Positions 8,365 through 16,158 of a stretch of 17,863 nucleotides of DNA are shown in pieces. Location of the stretch: NCBI GenBank assembly GCA_022592445.1, contig JABYQR010000591.1, positions 1-17,863 on the forward strand. Direction: 5' to 3'. This DNA comes from Cytidiella melzeri (taxonomy: Eukaryota; Basidiomycota; Agaricomycetes; Polyporales; Irpicaceae). Made by a program: the position numbers and the translations under genes. Positions within the stretch are counted from its first letter, which is position 1. Each line of letters begins with the position of its first letter. The notes under the pieces were generated by a model, which was given only the letters and a program-made list of their open reading frames with translations, was not told where the DNA came from and did not search any database.

Positions 8365-9136
8365 TTCTTAGTGCCGAAAGAATCCCACTCCCGTTTCACC
8401 GCTCGTCCAGATCCTTTGCACAAGGATCTGAACCAAGCTCGTCGAGAAGTCCAGATCCATCGCGCCTTACCTCAGGCGGTGTTTGATCAACTCGATGCAG
8501 AGCACGCACGTGGCCAGAGTCACAAATACACGGAGAAGGAACTCAAGACTATTGCCTCCTACGTCGGTCGTTGTAAACCCAAGGGTTCTGCCCTCTGAAC
8601 TCACACACAGATTCCCCACAGTAGAGGAGTTTGAGAAACTCCGAGCAGAATCGAAAGAGTTCGCCGCCCGCACCGCACGCGAACGAGCACAGGCTCTAGC
8701 AGATCTTTCTAAGAAACCCTCATTAGCAGAACGCTTCACAGCCCGGCCTACTACCAATCCTAGCGCGGCCCTCATAGCAGCAAAGCCGACTCTCATCGAC
8801 TTCCGTAAGCACACTCCAGAAGACCTTCAAGGCATCTTCACCCCAAAGCTCACCGCCACACTCCAAAGCTTGTCGATTCTCCCCACCATCGACAAATACC
8901 ACCAGCTTCACAAAGACACAAAGCTTCATTTTGAGCAGGTGAAACAGAAGTTAGAAAAGCTTTTGGAAGAGCTACCAACCCGAGCCTCTGTCATCACTCA
9001 TTGTGAGTGGCAGCTGCTGGATTGGGGATTAAAGGCAATTGGGAGAATTAGTTTTACGGGTCTAAGGAGAAATTACGAACAGGTGTTCAAAGCTTTAGAC
9101 AACGTTTGGGCGGACGAGTACTTCATCTCGTTCTAG
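8365..9136 (+). pseudogene. extra ORF upstream of gag, element A (frameshifted)
   Basis: Two overlapping frames join into one protein. The first (about 8371-8590) begins PKESHSRFTARPDPLHKDL, with GTG where an ATG would be expected. After a frameshift near 8590 the second frame continues with LTHRFPTVEEFEKLRAESKE and runs to a TAG at 9134-9136. The part before the stop is Lys/Glu/Leu-rich (near KQKLEKLLEEL) and may form a coiled coil. I recognise no known domain. The frame stays open past the TAG toward gag, so this could be either a separate ORF or a long N-terminal extension of Gag interrupted by a stop. Confidence 0.5.
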
Positions 9137-10707
9137 GTAGAATACAGGGTGGCTTCCCAAAGTCCTGAGAGTAGCATTTGGTCTAAAGATCATCTTCCCT
9201 GCGAAAATTATCCACACACCTTCAACCAACAAACCCTCAGAGACGAGTGTTACGACTCAGACGAAGGACATCAAGTTTGTGAAGTACAACTGTGTCCCAA
9301 TCGCTACAACAGAATAGAATATCCTGGTCGTTACGCAAACCAGTATCGACCCATCCATCACTGGCAAGAAAGTTGCATTCTTGAATCTCTGCCACCTCTG
9401 CCCGAACCTGAAGAAGACTTTGATCGAACCTTCACGCAGGAACAGTATCAGATGGACTCCACCAACGTTTCCCAGCATGCATCCAGGGTGCCCACCCCAG
9501 CCCCTGTACAAGAGCCATCGTCTCCTCCTTCTGCAGAACAATTGCTGCAAGCCCTGCTCCTTGGTCAGCAACAGCTGACACAAGCCATCACAGCGCTGAT
9601 TCAGAATCAGCAACCAGTCAACAACCGATCAAGGGAAAGGGTTGTGGAAAAACCTGCCAGTTTCAAAGGCAATGCTAGCAGCGATGCACGCCGCTTCTTA
9701 GCCGCCTTTTCCATGTACGCACAATTCAACGAGAAGCTGTCTCCGTACAACGCCCAAGGTGGTCAGACCCGGTTGGACCACCTCTGGATCTCATCAGTCC
9801 TGTCATTCATGACAGAAGATGCAGCAGTTTGGGCTACACCCCACATGGACCTGATTGCTAGTCATCAGGCAGCCTTCAACGGTGACTGAAACAACTTTAG
9901 AACCGCGTTTAAAGCACGATTTGAACTGGTCGATGAAATGGTAGACGCTAAAGCCAAGCTCAGGGAGCTATGGCAAGGCAAGAAAACGGTTCCGGAGTAC
10001 ACAGCTCGATTCAGGGAGATTATGGATAGGACTGGCTACTCAACACAAGACCTTCATGATCGGTACTACGAACACCTGAGTACTACCATCAAGGATGAAC
10101 TGGTTCACACTGCAAGGCCACACGTCACTCTCGTAGATCTGATCAATGTTGCTACCAACATTGACAATCGTCTTCGTGTTTGAGCTCAAGGAAAGCTCGT
10201 GAACAAGGTCAAACGGTCCCCAATCTGTTCAAAACGACACCGGTCTCCACCTCGTCCCCAGCTCCCTTTTTCCAAGCACCTCGTGACTCCAATGCCATGG
10301 AAATCGATGCTACCAAAGTAGGACCCAACGGAAAAACACGCGCCGACTTCATGAAGGCCATGAACGGCAGATGTTACGGATGCGGATCAAAGGATCACCA
10401 AAAGAAGGATGGAAAACACGATCGTGAACTGTGCGGACATTGTGGTGGCAACCATCAGACGCAAGTTTGCCAAAGCCGGTTCCTTGGATACCCACCCAGG
10501 CAACAGAAGGTGGCTGCTAGCACCCTCTTTGATCCATCCACTCCGGCTCCCTCGTCGTCCTAGTCCGTGAGGCCCCTGCCTAATCTACCTGCCGCCTCCG
10601 TCGCCAGCTCCTCATCACCGAGTCCGTTTGACTACGATGCCATCATGAAGCAGATGTCATCACTCACGGACAAAGTCAAGCAGCTGGGTAATCAAAGGGA
10701 TTTTTAG
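9137..10707 (+). pseudogene. gag: gag of element A (broken)
   Basis: A likely Gag start is the ATG at 9452 (MDSTNVSQ), after an acidic leader. The capsid-like region (about 9630-10180) includes PASFKGNASSDARRFLAAF and a WQGKKTVPEYTARFREI stretch typical of Ty3/Gypsy Gag. Lesions are a TGA at 9887-9889 where related Gags have Trp, a frameshift near 10180 and a TAG at 10561-10563. The nucleocapsid end carries a perfect C-x2-C-x3-H-x4-C knuckle (10432-10470), preceded by a degenerate one (CYGCGSKDH). The same frame continues through a Ser/Pro-rich linker to a TAG at 10705-10707. Confidence 0.85.
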
Positions 10708-11235
10708 AACGGACTCCAGGTGAAACCGCACCCTCGAGTCCCTCTAGAAAGACCTACATAGAAGAAGTGGAGGACAATGATGATTTCCCCACGGACACAG
10801 TTTTTAATGCCCCTGTAGTAAATACCCGTCCCGCACAGCAGCCCAATTCGCAACCTTCAGTTTTATTTAATGACATGTATAACTACTTCGAAACCTTGTC
10901 GTCTTGCATAGTACCAGAAATAGACCCGCTTAGCATGCACTTCCGAGTTCCTATCACGCTCAAAGGAGTGTTTAGAGAACAAGGCATCAAAGCCATGATT
11001 GACTCAGGAGCCACCGCTTTATTCCTGAGTCAAGACTTTGTCAATCGGCACCGAGTACGTACGGTCCCCTTAGAAAGACAGATCCCACTCCACAACATCA
11101 ATGGGACTCTAAATCAAGGAGGACGTATCACACACAGAGCAGAGCTCGAACTACAAGTTGGAGCTATCAAGGAAACGCAACATTCTTGATCACAGACATT
11201 GGACCAGAGGATTGCATTCTAGGCCTACCCTGGCT
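10698..11235 (+). pseudogene. aspartic protease domain of element A Pol (broken)
   Basis: After a frameshift near 10690 a new frame begins GFLERTPGE and leads into the retropepsin. The active-site triplet DSG lies at 11001-11009 within AMIDSGATALFLS. The domain ends at the conserved ILGLPWL segment (11217-11237). A further frameshift near 11160-11170 separates the active site from ILGLPWL. This enzyme would cut Gag-Pol in the virus-like particle. Confidence 0.85.
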
Positions 11236-12780
11236 CCGCAAAGCAAACCCCAAGATCAATTGGGCTACCGGAGAAATGGAACTGGAAGCCGAAGAAGACT
11301 TCGAACCCTTCCAGTCTATCACAGCCAATCGGAAACAGAGACGAGCCTGGCTCAGAGCCGGTATCATTCAGGACACAAAAGAAGAACTTTGGTCCTGTGC
11401 CAGCTTTACGTACTCCACAGACATCGCTGCTAAAGCCCATCAATCCAAAGAACAACGGTCATTTGAACAGATGATTCCAGAGGAATACCGCAGACACCAG
11501 AAAGTCTTTTCAGAAGAAGCATCACAGCGTCTTCCTGAGCATCAGCCATGGGATCATACGATTGATCTGACCGAGAACCCAAAGATGTTCAGATCCAAGG
11601 TCTACCCCATGTCTCCGAATGAACAAGCGGAGCTAGACAAGTTTATTGAGGAAAATCTAGCAAAGGATATATTGTTCCCTCCAAATCGCCTATGGCCTCA
11701 CCGGTATTCTTGTCAAGAAGAAGGACGGCAAGCTCCGGCTTGTTCAGGATTATCGACGGTTAAATGACATCACAATCAAAAATCGCTACCCACTCCCCTT
11801 GGTATCAGACATTACCAATCGACTTCGTCAAGCCAAATCTTCACTAAGTTTGACTACGATGGGGTTATCATAACATTCGGATCAAGGAAAATGACGAATG
11901 GAAGGGTGCATTTGTGACAAACCGAGGGCTGTTTGAGCCTAAGGTGATGTTGTTTGGCATGACCAATTCTCCGGCCACGTTTCAAGCAATGATGAATTCC
12001 ATCTTTGCTGATCTCATCGCAGGAAGGAAAGGTCTCGGTCTACTTAGATGACATCCTTGTCTTCAGTTCAGACATTGCAGAACACCGGAAAATTGTTCAT
12101 GAGGTACTATCTCGACTTGAAGCCAACGACTTGTATCTTCACCCCGAAAAATGCGAATTTGAACAGTCACAAGTCGAGTATCTAGGTTTAATCATTGGTA
12201 ACGGAAAGATCCGTATGGACTCGGGTAAAATAGAAGCTATCACCAATTGGCCGGTACCACACAACCTCTGTGATGTACGCGGCTTCATTGGATTTGCCAA
12301 CTTCTACCGACGTTTCATCAAGGACTTTGCGCGGCATACTCGTCCTCTTCACGATCTCACCAAGAAAGACCAACCTTGGAAGTGGGGAGAAGCACAGCAG
12401 AACGCCTTTCAAATGCTCAAAGATGCGTTCACTCAGGAACCAATTCTAGTCACATGGGAACCCGATTGTCCCACACGTATTGAAGTTGATGCGTCTAGCT
12501 TTGCAACCGGAGGAGTTCTACTGCAGAAATTAGAGGATGGACAGTGGCATCCAGTAGCGTTTCGGTCTCAGTCTATGGCCGAAGCGGAACGGAACTATGA
12601 GATCTATGATCGAGAAATGCTGCTATCATCAGAGCTCTCGAAGATTGGCGTCATTATCTGGAAGGATTACCCGCGCCCTTCGAGATCATCACAGATCATC
12701 AGAATTTGCAGTATTGGCGTACCGCCCAAGACCTGTCCAGACGACAAGCTCGGTGGTCTTGTATCTGAGCCGGTTTGATT
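11190..12780 (+). pseudogene. pol: reverse transcriptase and RNase H of element A Pol (broken)
   Basis: RT begins around YPMSPNEQAELDKF (about 11606). Conserved blocks follow in shifting frames: SPMASPVF, then [19 protein letters not shown] (from 11712), TKFD (11843-11854), [13 protein letters not shown] (from 11857), [16 protein letters not shown], and the catalytic YLDD at 12041-12052. RNase H shows [19 protein letters not shown] and [10 protein letters not shown], so its acidic residues are still encoded. At least six frameshifts fall near 11665, 11710, 11838, 11855, 12025 and 12623, and another near 12768. No active enzyme can be made from this copy. Confidence 0.9.
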
Positions 12781-14512
12781 TGTTTTAACGCACAAACCCG
12801 GAAAACCCTCACTCAAGGCGACCCTTATCCCGGGTCAGAACCCTGGAAGTTTTAGATGCATCAGACAACAAGGAACAAGTTGTACTGAAGCCTGAATACT
12901 TCCAGACAATAGCCACCTCGAGTACCCGGAATCTGATCCGTTAGAGTCACGGATTAAGACATCAGTATTCGAGAAGCAGAGGTAGTCCAGGGACTAGCCA
13001 AGCTCAGGAAGGATGGACCCCGAAGTTGACTGATGGTGGACTTGAGTGGGAGGAAGACAATGGACTGGTGTACTACAAAGGGAAGCTTACATTCCAAAGG
13101 ATCGCAAAGTTGTAGGGAGATTGTACGACGATGCCATGATGCATTACCGGCAGGACATCCGGAAAACATGCAACCCTAGAACTAGTCACACGGCATTATT
13201 GGTGGCCTCGCATGGCATCCTTTGTAGAGCAGTACGTACTTGGATGTGACAAGTGTCAGCGAACCAAACCGGCGCAACATCCTACCGTTCCGATACAGCC
13301 CATCGACGTACCAGATGGACCCTGGCAGGTGGTTGGCGTAGACTAGTCGGACCTCTTCCGCGAAGCAACGGATTTGACATGATTGCAGTATACACGGACT
13401 TGTATAGCAAACAAAGTCATGTAATTCCGACCCAGTCTACGTTACAGCTGACGGCATAGCCGACCTCCACATCAAAGAAGTCTTTAGGCTCCATGGTATT
13501 CCCCGACAGTTCATATCCGATAGAGGACCTCAGTTTGCGGCCCGAGTAATGCAAGCGTTGTATAAACGACTAGGCATCACTGGCGCTATGACTACAGCCT
13601 ATCATCCTCAGGCTAACGGTCAAACGGAAAGAGTCAACCAAGAAGTAGAAAAGATTCTACGACTCTTTGTTGATCAACGACAAGATGATTGGGCCGAATA
13701 CATCCCAGTGGCTGAATTCGCCATCAACTCTCGTGTCAACTCATCAACGCAGCACTCTCCGTTTGAAGTCATGTACGGGTACCTACCAGATTTCACCATA
13801 CCAGTCGGACGTCACAGCCGAATGCCGAATCTAGATGCACGTCTAGAAAAGCTCAGACAGGTTCGGATAGAAGCAGAAGCTGCATTGCGTCTATCTAAGG
13901 AAAAGATGGCCGAAGCTTCCGCATACACCCGCAGAACTACTCCAGTCTTCAAGGAAGGGGACCTCGTGTGGTTGTCTTCCAAGAACGTCAAAGTACATCA
14001 GCAGTCTGACAAGCTAGGGCCTAGACAGCTCGGTCCATTCACAGTTCTTCAGAAAACCGGTGAACATACATATCGGATCAAACTCAAATCCGGATATTGT
14101 ATTCACGACAACATCAACGTTGAACGGCTATCTCCGTATCGAGGAAACGAAGTAAACGGCCTCATACCAGAACCACCAGCACCGATCATAGTAGATGATC
14201 AACAAGTCTATGAAGTTGAGAAGATCCTAGACAGTCGGATCTATCGGAAGCAATGCAGTACCTAGTCAAATGGAAAGGCTATGGAGAAGGCGATGTAACG
14301 TGGGAACCTGCAGTAAATCTGACCAATGCGAAAGAGAGCATTGCAGAGTTCCACGCCAGACATACCAATGCACCTCAGAAATTGCCCAAAGCACTCTTCG
14401 ACTCCATTCCTTGGAAACCGTTGGAGAACATCACAGAAGCTATTGCATCTGACCTCGAGTGGGCAGATGGTAGAGTCCCTGGTCTTAGTTCATCGAGGCG
14501 ATGAATTTTAGG
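12781..14512 (+). pseudogene. integrase and chromodomain of element A Pol (broken)
   Basis: The zinc-binding part is seen at 13142-13170 (HDALPAGHPG) and CDKC at 13244-13255. The DDE core has Asp at 13341-13343 (GVD), Asp at 13519-13521 (ISDRG) and Glu at 13627-13629 (GQTERVNQ), giving DX35E. The 13549-14265 stretch holds the core end and the GPF-type module (GPRQLGPFTVL). A chromodomain follows: YEVEKILDSR (from about 14209), then, after a frameshift near 14253, YLVKWKGYGEGDVTWEP. Chromodomains steer integration to histone H3 K9-methylated chromatin. Further frameshifts lie near 13080-13250, 13343 and 13440. The final TGA is at 14502-14504. Confidence 0.9.
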
Positions 14513-14519
14513 AGGGGGG
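14510..14519 (+). other. polypurine tract, element A
   Basis: AGGAGGGGGG ends three bases before the 3' LTR (TAA then TGACATGG). It would prime plus-strand DNA. Element B has the same arrangement (G7, TAA, TG). Confidence 0.8.
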
Positions 14520-14522
14520 TAA

Positions 14523-15223
14523 TGACATGGATAGTCCAACAGAGACCGGATTTTTCCAACAATGTCACAAGTTTACAGCCTTAGGCGCCTATCTAGAGCG
14601 CTTATTTTCCGGCTAGGAGTGTTACCGGACCTAACCCTAACCCGGGTCACGTGACATCCTGCCTTATTTATCAATAGTCCAGACCCAAACCCTAGACTCA
14701 ATCTGGAGCGGTTCCAGATCAACCTAGGCTATTGTTCTATTGTTCACTTCCATTGATAGGGATTCCCCAGGGATTCCCCCAGGTCTTATTGTTCTATTGT
14801 TTCTATTGTTTCTATCTATTGTTAGTCCCAGGATTCCTATTGTTCTATTGTTTCTATTGTTCTATTGTTCTATGTTCTAGCTCTATTGTTCTACGTACCC
14901 TGGTCCTTGACAGTTACTCAGGTCCTTGACAGTTACCCTGGTCCCTTATTGTTCTATTGTTACTCCAGCCCCACAGTTACTCCAGTCCCTAGTGTGGGAA
15001 CTGGTGCACAGACCACCCAGACACAGTATATATAGTACCCCTTACCCTCCCTGGTTCTGCATCTTGACCTCTTCGTCATTTGCACTGCCAGTATCTGGCC
15101 TCAGTGCCTGCTTGCCTGCTCATCATCGACTTTGACCTCGTTGTCGTCGTTGGAGATCCACCCCTTCCTCTCTACTACACTCCCTTTTAGGGTTATCAGC
15201 ATAGCAGCAGTCGCTCCGCGACA
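14523..15223 (+). repeat. 3' LTR of element A
   Basis: The 701-bp LTR is the partner of 7517-8198. Differences are concentrated in the octamer tract (about 14795-14890), plus a duplicated CAGGTCCTTGACAGTTAC-like segment near 14915 and a short insertion near 15181. Substitutions in the last 300 bp are few and mostly C/T or A/G. TATA is at 15027-15034. Confidence 0.95.
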
Positions 15224-15239
15224 CCGATGGAGTAGATGG
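15224..15239 (-). mobile_element. 16-bp LINE sliver with right TSD, between elements A and B
   Basis: The first five bases are the right CCGAT duplication (15224-15228). On the minus strand the remaining bases read I-Y-S-I-G in the frame that continues at 7516 as GFPVHN. This is consistent with both LTR elements sitting in the same LINE. The last five bases (GATGG, 15235-15239) would be element B's target duplication. Confidence 0.6.
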
Positions 15240-15416
15240 TGTCAAGAACACACCACTGTACAGTTAAGGTTACTACTCACCAGTAAGTTGATAAACTGGG
15301 GGAGTTGATGGAGATAGAGAGTAAGAGGTGTGGTGAGCAAAGTACTGTGAGGTACTGAGTAGTCCTAGTTCAACAGAGTGGATAAGACTGAGGGGATATG
15401 CCCTCAGGAGTGCCTC

Positions 15417-15424
15417 TATATATA
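15417..15424 (-). promoter_or_regulatory. TATA box in LTR of element B
   Basis: TATATATA followed by GAGGC on the minus strand, about 500 bp into the LTR. This matches the relative position in element A. Confidence 0.5.
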
Positions 15425-15628
15425 CATGAAGGGGAGGACCCCAGGTACTACCCTAAGACCCCTAATACCTACATGAGTAAGCAAGTAATCTACCTTACTA
15501 AGCATGCCCTATGCCCTAGTGGTGCCACTTCAATAATCAACCAATAGCAATTGTCCCCATGACCTGACCCCATGACCCAGCTCCAAGGCTAGACTTGTTC
15601 TAGCTTGTTCTAAGACAAGGCTAGACTT

Positions 15629-15730
15629 TTCCAGAAGGTTCTATGAACTATGACATCATCTAATGGAATGTTCTATACTATGACATCATAGTTCCAGCAA
15701 GTTCCACAATGTTCCAGAGAGTTCTATCAT
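15629..15730 (-). promoter_or_regulatory. heat-shock-element-like and phased GTTC repeats in LTR B
   Basis: TTC-CA-GAA-GG-TTC at 15629-15641 matches the nTTCnnGAAnnTTCn heat-shock-factor site exactly, with one more GAA at 15645-15647. Next come two copies of ACTATGACATCAT, which resembles a bZIP/ATF site (about 15648-15660 and 15678-15690). Four 10-bp units then begin GTTC at 15691, 15701, 15711 and 15721. All lie upstream of the TATA box in LTR sense. Function is inferred from motif only. Confidence 0.4.
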
Positions 15731-15757
15731 GTGATACACAGATAAGGAAAGGAGCGC

Positions 15758-15858
15758 ATCAGCGCATCAGAGACAGAAGGCGCATCAGCGCATCAATTGA
15801 TAGGCACCGAGAATAAGCGCCGGAATAGGCGCCTGATAAGCGCCAGATAAGCGCTTAA
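15758..15858 (-). repeat. short repeats GCGCATCA and ATAAGCGCC in LTR B
   Basis: Four GCGCATCA copies lie in 15758-15796. Then come five variants of ATARGCGCC(N2-4) at 15800-15858, spaced 11-13 bp. Read in LTR sense, the latter block matches a segment of LTR A at the same distance from the LTR start. Confidence 0.7.
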
Positions 15859-15925
15859 ATATTCCCAATAATACCGTTGCCTGGTAAGGCAAGTCTTGTA
15901 GAAACATTGAAAATCTGTGACATTA

Positions 15926-15937
15926 CCCCCCCTTCTT
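15926..15937 (-). other. polypurine tract, element B
   Basis: On the minus strand AAGAAGGGGGGG is followed by TAA and the LTR start TGTCACAG. Confidence 0.8.
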
Positions 15938-15978
15938 GCTTTGAACTCCGTGCAAAGAGTTTTGAACGAACACCTTGG

Positions 15979-16155
15979 TCATTGAGTCCACTTTTTCACT
16001 ATTGTCAAGAGGGTGCCTAAGCAGTTCCGAGTGACTCTAGCGGCTTCTACCGACGTCCTTGACGGGGTTATCACCTCATTGGCTGATGGTAGTCTAGTCC
16101 GTACCCTCCTCGGTTGCGTCATTGGATCGTGGATGATCCTTGGTGTGTTGTTCAT
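15979..16155 (-). CDS. small ORF directly after pol of element B, in the same frame
   Basis: The ATG at 16155-16153 lies one codon after the TAA that ends pol (16161-16159) and in the same frame. It runs 58 codons to a TGA at 15979-15981. The product starts MNNTPRIIHDP, is Arg/Thr-rich and ends IVKKWTQ, and I recognise no domain. It could be the original C-terminal tail of Pol cut off by a new stop, a readthrough extension, or chance. Confidence 0.3.
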   Translation of the reverse strand: MNNTPRIIHDPMTQPRRVRTRLPSANEVITPSRTSVEAARVTRNCLGTLLTIVKKWTQ

Positions 16156-16158
16156 AAC

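Larger units (their letters stand above)
7517..15223 (+). mobile_element. complete but broken Ty3/Gypsy chromovirus, element A
   Basis: The 7,707-bp element has LTRs starting TGACATGG and ending AACA or GACA, flanked by a perfect 5-bp TSD. Internal order is self-priming site, extra ORF, gag, protease, RT, RNase H, integrase and chromodomain, then a polypurine tract. This Pol order with a C-terminal chromodomain defines the chromovirus branch of Metaviridae, the Tf1/sushi-like fungal retrotransposons. Coding capacity is lost through many single-base indels and several stops, so the copy is non-autonomous. Outside their short-repeat tract the two LTRs differ at only a few positions, which implies a recent insertion. 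Confidence 0.95.
15240..15922 (-). repeat. 3' LTR of element B
   Basis: On the minus strand it starts TGTCACAG (15922) after the polypurine tract. Its end is placed at 15240, giving ...CTTGACA, because TGTCA and TGACA are inverted repeats and the position leaves a LINE-frame sliver next to A. The length would be 683 bp. The second LTR is outside the window, so the 15240 edge is inferred. Confidence 0.7.

Noticed and set aside
8371..14504. Programmed frameshifting as the reason for the many Gag-Pol frame changes
   Set aside because: Frame changes occur inside single conserved domains in both directions, which programmed shifts would not do. These are mutations.
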